64,000 nt of DNA. Origin: Ancylobacter sp. IITR112 (GTDB lineage Bacteria; Pseudomonadota; Alphaproteobacteria; Rhizobiales; Xanthobacteraceae). Shown here one piece after another: positions 50,221 through 57,678 of this stretch. The DNA lies in contig NZ_JBGCUS010000001.1 in NCBI RefSeq assembly GCF_041415945.1, positions 310,001 to 374,000 on the forward strand, read 5' to 3'. Position numbers and translations under genes: made by a program. Numbering within the stretch: position 1 is the first letter of the stretch; the number at the start of each line of letters is the position of its first letter. The notes beneath the pieces were generated by a model. It saw nothing but the letters and a program-made list of their open reading frames with translations, was not told the DNA's origin and made no database searches.

Positions 50221-51098
50221 GCGGCGCGATCCCAGAAATAAACCTTGGCCGGCTCCGGCTCGAACACCCGCGCGGTCTCGATGCCCGGCAGGCCGGCCAG
50301 CGCCCGGTATTCGGAGGCGAAGGCGACATAATCGTCGGTCTCGGCCATGACGGCCGGCTTGCAGGCGATGGGATCGCGCAGCACGCCGAAGCCGCTCTCC
50401 GTGCCGACGACGAAGGTGTAGAAACCGTCGAGGTCGCCCAGCGAATGCTCCAGCGCCTCGCCCAGCGTATCCCCGCCGCGCATGCGGTAGGTGAGATAGG
50501 CGGCGGCCACCTCGCTGTCGTTCTCGGTCGTCACCGCGACGCCCTCGCGGGCGAGCAGGCGGCGCACGCCGGCATGGTTGGACAGCGAGCCATTGTGGAC
50601 GAGGCACTGGTCCGGGCCGGTGGAGAAGGGGTGGGCTCCGTCCGTGGTGACGGCGCTCTCGGTCGCCATGCGGGTATGGCCGATGGCGTGGGTGCCGCTC
50701 ATCTCTTCCAGCTTGAAGCGCTTGGCGACATCGGCCGGCAGGCCGACTTCCTTGTAAAGCTCCATGCGCGCCCCGGCGCCGACCACCTTCACCGCCGGCG
50801 CGAGGCGGGCGAGCGCGGCGCGGACCGTGGCTTCCTCGGCCACCGGCACGCTCAGCACGCCATGGGTGTCGCGGGCAAGAATGGGATGGTCGATCTCGGC
50901 GCCCAGCGCGGCGAAATCGGTGCCGGCGGGGCCGCGCAAGGTGAGCTTCACGAAGCCGGGCGTGCCGCCGCCATAGACCGCGAAGCCGGCCGAATCCGGC
51001 CCGCGGTCGCACATGATGTCGAGCATTTGCGAAAGCAGGGCGCCGAGTTCCGGCTCCAGCTTCGGCTGCTTCAGGAACAGGCCGACAATGCCGCACAT
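50217..51098 (-). CDS. mgsA: N-methylglutamate synthase subunit A / GlxB, class II glutamine amidotransferase domain
   Basis: Predicted 293-residue N-terminal-nucleophile amidotransferase. The catalytic Cys follows the initiator Met (MCGIVGLFLK). Glutamine-binding motifs are GHTRMATESAVTTDGAHPF near residue 137 and HNGSLSNH near 165, with ENDSEVAAAYLTYRMR near 190. In GltB this domain releases ammonia from glutamine; in the N-methylglutamate pathway MgsA would release methylamine from gamma-glutamylmethylamide. First gene of the mgsABC-gmaS set, 144 bp downstream of the XRE-cupin regulator on the same strand. Confidence 0.86.
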   Translation of the reverse strand: MCGIVGLFLKQPKLEPELGALLSQMLDIMCDRGPDSAGFAVYGGGTPGFVKLTLRGPAGTDFAALGAEIDHPILARDTHGVLSVPVAEEATVRAALARLAPAVKVVGAGARMELYKEVGLPADVAKRFKLEEMSGTHAIGHTRMATESAVTTDGAHPFSTGPDQCLVHNGSLSNHAGVRRLLAREGVAVTTENDSEVAAAYLTYRMRGGDTLGEALEHSLGDLDGFYTFVVGTESGFGVLRDPIACKPAVMAETDDYVAFASEYRALAGLPGIETARVFEPEPAKVYFWDRAA

Positions 51099-51197
51099 GG
51101 CTTGAGAACTCCTGCAGGCAAGGGAAGGGCAAGGGCCATGAGGCCGTGCCCCCTCTTGTAGGAGGGGTGTCGGTGGGCGTCAATCCGTGTGAATATA

Positions 51198-51216
51198 ATT
51201 TTCTTCTGAGGAAAAT
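51198..51216. promoter_or_regulatory. Operator candidate upstream of mgsA
   Basis: ATTTTC (51198-51203) and GAAAAT (51211-51216) are inverted around 7 bases in the only AT-rich stretch (51190-51217) of the gap between the XRE-cupin regulator and mgsA. This is where the promoter of mgsABC-gmaS and its operator are expected. Confidence 0.4.
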
Positions 51217-51242
51217 ACGGGCCGTGTGTCCGGCCCTACGCC

Positions 51243-51911
51243 TCAGCGTTCGCTCTCGCGCGGATACATGATGATGGAGAGGTAGCGCATCGGCCGCACC
51301 AGCAGTTCCTCCGGCCCATGGGTGGCGGCGCTGTCGAACAGCAGCGAATCGCCAGGCTTGAGGTGATAGGTGCGGTCGCCATGGCGGTAGATCACCTCGC
51401 CGGAGAGCATGTGGATGAACTCCACCCCGGCATGGCGGAAGCCGGTATAGGGCACCGCCTCCTCGCTCAGCGTGATCAGATAGGGCTCGACCGCCACCTC
51501 GCCGCCCAGCGCGTGGCCGAGCAGTTCATATTCATGCCCCACCTTGGTGCCGCGACGTTCGATCTTCACCCCGCCCCCGGCCGGGACGAAGGAACAGTCG
51601 CGCTTCTCCTCGAAGCTGGTGAACAGGGTGGAGAGCGGCACGTTCAGCACGCTGGAAATCGCCTGTAGTGTCGCCAGCGACGGCGAGATCAGCCCGTTCT
51701 CGATCTTGGAGAGCATGCCGACGGAAATGCCGGCGGCGCTGGCGAGATCGGAAACGGTGAGGTCGAGGTCGCGGCGGATGGCGCGCACCTGCTGGCCGAG
51801 CGCCTGTTCCAGCGTGCGCTCGCGCGCCAGCGGCGCCCCCGAGCCGGTCGCCAGATCGTCAGCCGGTGCCTCCGTCGCCACCGCACGCGCCTTCCGCCGT
51901 CCTTCGTTCAC
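51243..51911 (-). CDS. XRE-family regulator with cupin domain, next to the mgs genes
   Basis: Predicted 222-residue regulator, a second XRE-cupin protein in the window. An Ala/Arg-rich N-terminal arm (1-38) precedes the helix-turn-helix (residues 40-95: LGQQVRAIRRDLDLTVSDLA, then SVGMLSKIENGLISPSLATL) and the cupin (residues 140-218: HAGVEFIHMLSGEVIYRHGD, LKPGDSLLFDSAATHGPEEL). No ATG is suitable; GTG at 51911 has GGGGGAG upstream. Its position directly upstream of mgsA suggests control of methylamine or glutamate-family nitrogen use. An ATG-less frame extends to 51995 but without homology. Confidence 0.85.
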   Translation of the reverse strand: MNEGRRKARAVATEAPADDLATGSGAPLARERTLEQALGQQVRAIRRDLDLTVSDLASAAGISVGMLSKIENGLISPSLATLQAISSVLNVPLSTLFTSFEEKRDCSFVPAGGGVKIERRGTKVGHEYELLGHALGGEVAVEPYLITLSEEAVPYTGFRHAGVEFIHMLSGEVIYRHGDRTYHLKPGDSLLFDSAATHGPEELLVRPMRYLSIIMYPRESER

Positions 51912-52098
51912 GCCTGCTCCCCCGTGTCTGATCCTGCCGATGGGACGCGGTTCGCCGGCAAAAGCAAGCCCCCCGACAGGCCCATGCGGCAGCATCGCCC
52001 GCGCTTATGCCCGCCCGGCACTGTCATGGAGCCTTGGCATTCATCGTGCATCGAAGGGCGAACCCCTATCTCGTTGCCACAGGACGGTTTTGCGCGCC

Positions 52099-53493
52099 AT
52101 GTACGATTTCGACATGATTGTCATCGGCAGCGGTCCCTCCGGCCGCCGCGCCGCCGTCCAGTCGGCCAAGATCGGCAAGTCGGTGCTGGTGGTGGAAAAG
52201 GGCCGCCGCGTCGGCGGCGTCTCGGTCCACACCGGCACCATCCCCTCCAAGACGCTGCGCGAGACGGTGCTCAACCTCTCCGGCTGGCGCGAGCGCGGCT
52301 TCTATGGCCGCTCCTACCGGGTGAAGCAGGATATCGGCGCCGGCGATCTGATGGCGCGGCTGCACAAGACGCTCGACCATGAGGTCGAGGTGCTGGAACA
52401 TCAGTTCGCCCGCAATGCGGTGAAGACCGCGCGCGGCGAGGCGCGCTTCCTCGACCCGCACACGATCGAGATCACCGCCGAGGGCGGCGAGGTCGACACC
52501 GTCACCGGCGCGCATGTGCTGATCGCGGTCGGCACCCGCCCGTTCCGGCCGGATTATGTGCCGTTCAACGGCATGAGCGTGTTCGACAGCGACGAGATCG
52601 TCGACCTGCCCCGCCTGCCGCGCAGCCTCGCCGTCATCGGCGCCGGCGTCATCGGCGTGGAATATGCCTCGATCTTCAGCGCGCTCGACGTGTCGGTGAC
52701 GCTGATCGAGCCGCGCTCGACCTTTCTCGATTTCATCGACAAGGAACTGATCGAGGAATTCATCCACGAGCTGCGCGACCGCAATGTCGGCCTGCGCCTC
52801 GGCGCCGCCGTCACCTCGATCACGCTCGATGCGCGCGAGCGGCCGGTGTGCAAGCTGGCGGACGGGCGCACCGTTCAGTCCGACATGCTGCTCTTCGCCG
52901 CCGGCCGCGTCGGCGCCACCGACCGGCTCAATCTCGAAGCCGCCGGCCTGGAGGTGGACCATCGCGGCCGCATCGCGGTGGAGCCGAAGACGCTGCAGAC
53001 AGCCGTGCCGCACATTTATGCGGCGGGCGATGTCATCGGCTTCCCCAGCCTCGCCTCGACCTCGATGGAACAGGGCCGCGTCGCCGCCTGCCACGCCTTC
53101 GGGCTGGAGCCGCCGCCGCCGCCGGAATTCTTCCCCTATGGCATCTACGCCGTGCCGGAAATCTCCACCGTCGGCATGAGCGAGGAGGAGGTGCGCAAGC
53201 GCGAGATTCCCTATGAATGCGGCATTGCCCGCTTCCGCGAGACATCGCGCGGCCACATCATGGGGCTGAACAACGGGATGATGAAGATGATCTTCTCGGT
53301 GAAGACCCGCCGCCTGCTCGGCGTCCATATCGTCGGCGAGGGCGCCACCGAACTGATCCACATCGGCCAGGCGGTGCTCAACCTCAAGGGCACGATCGAC
53401 TATTTCATCGAGAACACGTTCAACTATCCCACCCTCGCCGAAGCCTACAAGATCGCCGGTCTCGACGCCTGGAACCGGATGACGCGGGTGTGA
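52099..53493 (+). CDS. sthA: Soluble pyridine nucleotide transhydrogenase
   Basis: Predicted 464-residue flavoprotein that balances NADPH with NAD+. The FAD Rossmann motif is VIGSGPSGRRAAV (residues 7-19), the NAD(P)-binding motif is VIGAGVIGVEYAS near 182, and AAGDVIGFPSLAS is near 312. The family hallmark is visible: the redox-active Cys pair of related disulfide reductases is replaced by Thr-Ile (HTGTIPSKTLRE). The C-terminal dimer domain is complete (NTFNYPTLAEAYKIAGL). I start at ATG 52099, since the upstream open frame has no homology. It diverges from the XRE-cupin gene. Confidence 0.93.
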   Translation: MYDFDMIVIGSGPSGRRAAVQSAKIGKSVLVVEKGRRVGGVSVHTGTIPSKTLRETVLNLSGWRERGFYGRSYRVKQDIGAGDLMARLHKTLDHEVEVLEHQFARNAVKTARGEARFLDPHTIEITAEGGEVDTVTGAHVLIAVGTRPFRPDYVPFNGMSVFDSDEIVDLPRLPRSLAVIGAGVIGVEYASIFSALDVSVTLIEPRSTFLDFIDKELIEEFIHELRDRNVGLRLGAAVTSITLDARERPVCKLADGRTVQSDMLLFAAGRVGATDRLNLEAAGLEVDHRGRIAVEPKTLQTAVPHIYAAGDVIGFPSLASTSMEQGRVAACHAFGLEPPPPPEFFPYGIYAVPEISTVGMSEEEVRKREIPYECGIARFRETSRGHIMGLNNGMMKMIFSVKTRRLLGVHIVGEGATELIHIGQAVLNLKGTIDYFIENTFNYPTLAEAYKIAGLDAWNRMTRV

Positions 53494-53676
53494 GCGCCGG
53501 GGCGCGGGCCGGTCGTGGCCCGCCTTTGCCTTGGAAGTTGTTGGTTGGTGTGGTGCAACCATAAATTTCATTGCGATGCCATCTTCACAGCCGCGCGCCA
53601 ATATGGGACGCATGCGAACCTAGTGCGGGCTGCGTCGAAGGCCCGCCGGGGCGGCGACTTCGGGGGGAGTGATCGC

Positions 53677-55185
53677 ATGACATCCATGACACGGCTGAGC
53701 CGCCGCGCTCTGCTCATCGGCACGGCGGCGAGCGCCACCTTAGCCGGCTTCGCGCCGCTGCGGGCGGATCAGGCCGCCCCTGCCGTCGCCGGAGCGCCGC
53801 CCAGCCCGCCGGTCGACCGCTGGCAGGCGCTGGCGCGGATCGCCGACGGCGCGCTGCTGCGGCCCAGCGATGCCGACTTCGCCACCCAGGCGCTGCCGAA
53901 CAATCTGCGCTTCCGCCATGTCCGCCCGGAAGCCATCGTGCGCTGCCGCACGCCGCAAATGGTCGCCGATGTGCTGAGCTGGTGCCAGGACTATGAAATG
54001 CCCTTCGTCCTGCGCGGCGGCGGCCATTCCTATGCCGGCTTTTCCACCACGCGCGGCCTGCTGGTCGACATGTCGGCGATGAATGCCATCGACTACGATC
54101 CCGCCACCGGGCGGGCGCGGGTCGGCGCGGGGGCATTGAACCAGAACATCTATGACTCGCTGCGCCAGGCCGGGCGGATGATGACGCATGGCCGCTGCCC
54201 CACCGTCGGCGTCGCCGGCTTCGTCCTCGGCGGCGGCATCGGCTTCAACATGCGCCGCCTCGGCCTCGCCTCCGACCGGCTGGTGGCGTCCGAGATCGTC
54301 ACCGCCGATGGCCGGGTGCGCGCCCTCTCTGCCACCGAGGAACCGGACCTGTTCTGGGCCATTCGCGGCGGCGGCGGCGGCAATTTCGGGGTGAGCACCT
54401 CCTTCACCTTCGACACTGCGCCGGCGGACGCGCAGCTCACCGTGTTCCGCCTCGTCTGGCGGCAGAACACGCTGGCGGTGGCGAGAGCGCTGTTTGCGGC
54501 GCTGGACGACGCGCCGGTGACGCTTGGCACCCGCATCAGTTTTTCCGGGGTCACGCCAACTCTGCATGCCGGCGGCCGGCAGGTGGCGGTGACGCTGCTC
54601 GGCCAGTTCGCCGGGCCGAAGGAGCAGCTCGACACGCTGCTGCGCCCGGTCATGGCCGCCGCCGCCCCGGAATTCAGCGACATTCGCGAACTGCCCTATT
54701 GGGACGCGCAGGCTTTCCTCTTGGAGCCCGGCGCCCCGGCCTGGTACCGCGAGCGCTCCGCCTTTCTCGACACCGCGCCGTCCGACGCCTTCCTCGACAA
54801 GGCGTTCGAGCATCTGGTGCGCTGGCCCGGCACCGGCGCGCATGGCGACCTGTTTTTCTTCCAGACCGGCGGGCGTATCAACGAGGTCGCCCCGGCGGCG
54901 AGCGCCTTCGTTCATCGCGCCAGCCGCTGGCTCTCGGTGGTGGGGGTGAGCTGGAGCGAGGACGACACGGTCCGCCCGGAGATCGTGCGCGCCGCCAAGG
55001 ACTGGCAGGACGCGCTCTACCGCACGGTTGACCATGCCGGCGGGCACGGCGCCTTCATCAATTTCCCCGACGCTTCGCTGGCGGAGTGGCGGGCGCGCTA
55101 TTACGGCGCCAATCTTCCCCGCCTCGCCGCCCTCAAGGCCAAGGTCGATCCGGCCAATCTGTTCAGCTTCCCGCAGGCGATCTGA
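53677..55185 (+). CDS. Tat-exported FAD-binding oxidase, BBE family with bicovalent flavin
   Basis: Predicted 502-residue oxidoreductase of the berberine-bridge-enzyme type. A twin-arginine signal (residues 7-30, LSRRALLIGTAASATLAG) implies folded export to the periplasm. The FAD domain carries both covalent attachment points known for the family: the His of RGGGHSYAG near residue 114 and the Cys of GRCPTVGVAGFVLGGG near 172. The C-terminal BBE motif is ATNLPRL-like (YYGANLPRLAALKAKVDPANLF). Homologues oxidise sugars, aromatic alkaloids or amines; the substrate here is unknown. GGGGGGAG precedes the ATG at 53677. It follows sthA by 183 bp and converges with folD. Confidence 0.86.
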   Translation: MTSMTRLSRRALLIGTAASATLAGFAPLRADQAAPAVAGAPPSPPVDRWQALARIADGALLRPSDADFATQALPNNLRFRHVRPEAIVRCRTPQMVADVLSWCQDYEMPFVLRGGGHSYAGFSTTRGLLVDMSAMNAIDYDPATGRARVGAGALNQNIYDSLRQAGRMMTHGRCPTVGVAGFVLGGGIGFNMRRLGLASDRLVASEIVTADGRVRALSATEEPDLFWAIRGGGGGNFGVSTSFTFDTAPADAQLTVFRLVWRQNTLAVARALFAALDDAPVTLGTRISFSGVTPTLHAGGRQVAVTLLGQFAGPKEQLDTLLRPVMAAAAPEFSDIRELPYWDAQAFLLEPGAPAWYRERSAFLDTAPSDAFLDKAFEHLVRWPGTGAHGDLFFFQTGGRINEVAPAASAFVHRASRWLSVVGVSWSEDDTVRPEIVRAAKDWQDALYRTVDHAGGHGAFINFPDASLAEWRARYYGANLPRLAALKAKVDPANLFSFPQAI

Positions 55186-55203
55186 GCCTGCGCCACCGCC
55201 GCG

Positions 55204-56073
55204 TCACGCCACCTGCCGCCGCGCGGCGGTGAGCGTGTTGGCCAGCAGGCAGGCGATGGTCATCGGCCCGACGCCGCCCGGCACCGGGGTGATGGCGCCG
55301 GCGATGCCCACCGCTTCCTCGAACGCCACGTCGCCGACCAGCCGCGCCTTGCCATCGGCGCCGGCGACGCGGTTGATGCCGACATCAATCACCGTCGCGC
55401 CCGGCTTGATCCAGTCGCCGCGGATCATTTCCGGCCGCCCCACCGCGCCGATGAGGATATCGGCGCGCCGGCACACCGCCGGCAGGTCCTTCGTGCGCGA
55501 ATGGGCGATGGTGACGGTGCAGTCCTCGCGCAGCAGAAGCTGGGCCAGCGGCTTGCCGACAATGTTGGAGCGCCCGACCACCACCGCTTCCAACCCGGCG
55601 AGGCTGCCGAGCGTGTCCCTCAAGAGCATCACGCAGCCGAGCGGGGTGCAGGGCACCAGCGCCTCCAGCCCCACCGCCAGCCGGCCGGCATTCACCACAT
55701 GGAAGCCGTCGACATCCTTGGCCGGGTCGATGGTGGCGAGCACCGCCTGCGCGTCGATAGGGGCGGGCAGCGGCAGTTGCACGAGAATGCCGTGGACAGC
55801 AGGGTCGGCGTTCAGCGCCCGCACCAGCGCCAGCACCTCGTCCTGCGCCGCATCCGCCGGCAGCCTGTGCTCGATCGAGGCCATGCCGGCCTCCACCGTC
55901 TGCTTGCCCTTGTTGCGGACATAGACCGCGCTGGCGGGATCCTCGCCCACCAGCACCACGGCGAGGCCGGGCGTCACCCCGGTCGTGGCGATGAAATCCG
56001 CTACCTCGCCCTTCAGCCGGGCGCGCATCGCCTCGGCAAAGGCCTTGCCGTCGATCAGCCGGGTCTCGACCAT
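55204..56073 (-). CDS. folD: Methylenetetrahydrofolate dehydrogenase/cyclohydrolase
   Basis: Predicted 289-residue bifunctional enzyme that oxidises 5,10-methylene-THF to 10-formyl-THF. Family motifs: [14 protein letters not shown] near residue 50 (catalytic Lys), [10 protein letters not shown] near 98, the P-x-T-P-x-G-like [10 protein letters not shown] near 140, and [18 protein letters not shown] near 164, with a C-terminal [15 protein letters not shown]. Its position last in mgdABCD-purU-folD links it to C1 units released by the demethylating flavoenzyme. Confidence 0.95.
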   Translation of the reverse strand: MVETRLIDGKAFAEAMRARLKGEVADFIATTGVTPGLAVVLVGEDPASAVYVRNKGKQTVEAGMASIEHRLPADAAQDEVLALVRALNADPAVHGILVQLPLPAPIDAQAVLATIDPAKDVDGFHVVNAGRLAVGLEALVPCTPLGCVMLLRDTLGSLAGLEAVVVGRSNIVGKPLAQLLLREDCTVTIAHSRTKDLPAVCRRADILIGAVGRPEMIRGDWIKPGATVIDVGINRVAGADGKARLVGDVAFEEAVGIAGAITPVPGGVGPMTIACLLANTLTAARRQVA

Positions 56074-56083
56074 GAACGCCTCC

Positions 56084-56953
56084 TCAGTCGCGGAACACGA
56101 CGGTCTTGTGCCCGTTCACCAGCACCCGGTCGTCGAGATGCCAGGCCAGGGCGCGGGCGAGCACGCGGCGCTCGATGTCGCGGCCCTTGCGCACGAGGTC
56201 TTCGGCCGAATCCTGGTGGCTGATGCGCTCGACATCCTGCTCGATGATCGGGCCCTCGTCGAGATCGGAGGTGACGTAGTGCGCCGTGGCGCCGATCAGC
56301 TTCACCCCGCGCGCATGCGCCTGGTGGTAGGGCTTGGCGCCCTTGAAGCCGGGAAGGAAGGAGTGATGGATATTGATGCAGCGGCCCGACAGCTTGGCTG
56401 ACAGCCCGTCCGACAGCACCTGCATGTAGCGCGCCAGCACCGCCACTTCCGCGCCGCTGGACTGGAACAGCTCCCAGAGCTGCGCCTCCTGCTCCATCTT
56501 GGTCGATTTGGTGATGGGCAGATAGTGGAAGGGAATCTCCGCGAAATCGAGATGGGCATAGGTCTCGCGCGGGTAATTGGCGGCGATGGCGACGATCTCC
56601 ATCGGGATCTCGCCGATGCGCCAGCGATACAGCAGGTCGGCGAGGCAATGGTCGAATTTGGAGACCAGCAGCATCACCTTGGGCTTGCGGCCCCGCGGGC
56701 GCAGGCGCCAGTCGAGCGTGAATTTCGCCGCCACCGCCTCGAAATCGCTCTTCAGCGCCTCCAGCGGGCCGGAGCCGGCGGCGCGGTCGAACATGACGCG
56801 CATGAAGAAGCGCCCGCTTTCCGTGTCGTCGAACTGCTGGGCCTCAAGGATGTTGCCGCCCTGCTCGAACAGGAAGCCGGCGACGCCGGCGACGATGCCG
56901 GGCCGGTCGGGACAGGAAAGGGTGAGGACATAGGTGTCGCGGGTATCGGTCAT
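56084..56953 (-). CDS. purU: Formyltetrahydrofolate deformylase
   Basis: Predicted 289-residue hydrolase releasing formate from 10-formyl-THF. An N-terminal ACT domain (residues 6-80, [20 protein letters not shown]) is followed by the formyltransferase-like catalytic domain with the Asn/His/Asp set in [40 protein letters not shown]. It lies 10 bp upstream of folD. Together they regenerate free THF and yield formate, a known adjunct of sarcosine oxidase and N-methylglutamate dehydrogenase clusters. Confidence 0.95.
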   Translation of the reverse strand: MTDTRDTYVLTLSCPDRPGIVAGVAGFLFEQGGNILEAQQFDDTESGRFFMRVMFDRAAGSGPLEALKSDFEAVAAKFTLDWRLRPRGRKPKVMLLVSKFDHCLADLLYRWRIGEIPMEIVAIAANYPRETYAHLDFAEIPFHYLPITKSTKMEQEAQLWELFQSSGAEVAVLARYMQVLSDGLSAKLSGRCINIHHSFLPGFKGAKPYHQAHARGVKLIGATAHYVTSDLDEGPIIEQDVERISHQDSAEDLVRKGRDIERRVLARALAWHLDDRVLVNGHKTVVFRD

Positions 56954-57054
56954 GTCAGGTCTCGTCGAAACGCCGGTCGCGGCGTCGGGGAAGCGCGCGC
57001 CGACAGGCTTCTAGGGGAGATGGGGCGGCGGGGGAAGCGCGCGGCGCGCCGCCG

Positions 57055-57678
57055 TCAACCTCGTCCCGCCGGCACCGCCTCCAGACGCAGGCCGAACTCC
57101 GCCCCGCCGGCGACGAGAAAGCGCGTGAAGCTGGCCTCGAAGCTGCGCGCCACCAGAACGCGCCAACCGGTCTCGTTCACCCGCCACAGCGTCACGCCGA
57201 TATGGGCGATCACGGTGGTGGCGGCGTCGCCCGGGAGGAACACGCGCGGGTCGAGGTCGATCTGCGCCCCCTTGGCGAGGAGGTCGGGCACCTTCGCGCC
57301 CGTGAGCTCGAACAGGACGTTGGCGTCGTCCTGTTCGGTCACCGCCGCTTCCGTGCCGAGCAGCGCGCGCAGCGTGCCGGCGAGGTCCGGCTCGCTGGTC
57401 GAGAGCACGAGGAAGCGCCCCGGCCCGGTGCCGATGACGGTGGAAGCGGCGCTGATCGCCGCGCCCGCCCGGTCCGCCAGTTCGACGCCGAAGGCGCGCG
57501 CGAGACGGGCGGTGACGCTCGCGGCAAAGCCGTGGCGGGCGACGGCGAGGGCGATGGAGGGTGCCCTGCCTGTCGTGACAGTGACGCCCGCCGCGCCCGG
57601 CGCGCCGTAAAAGCCGGCCGGCGGCACCCGGTCGAAGGGAAGGCCGGCGAGGGGATCGTGAGACGAATGTTCAGCCAC
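57055..57678 (-). CDS. mgdD: N-methylglutamate dehydrogenase / sarcosine oxidase gamma subunit
   Basis: Predicted 207-residue small subunit homologous to SoxG, with a GcvT-like fold but no catalytic residues of its own. Visible family features: VTTGRAPSIALAVARHGFAASV, FLVLSTSEPDLAGTL and the C-terminal RVNETGWRVLVARSFEASF. It starts with GTG at 57678, overlapping the mgdC stop by 8 bp, so it is translationally coupled. Subunit order B-D-A-G is the standard one for this enzyme class. Confidence 0.85.
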   Translation of the reverse strand: MAEHSSHDPLAGLPFDRVPPAGFYGAPGAAGVTVTTGRAPSIALAVARHGFAASVTARLARAFGVELADRAGAAISAASTVIGTGPGRFLVLSTSEPDLAGTLRALLGTEAAVTEQDDANVLFELTGAKVPDLLAKGAQIDLDPRVFLPGDAATTVIAHIGVTLWRVNETGWRVLVARSFEASFTRFLVAGGAEFGLRLEAVPAGRG

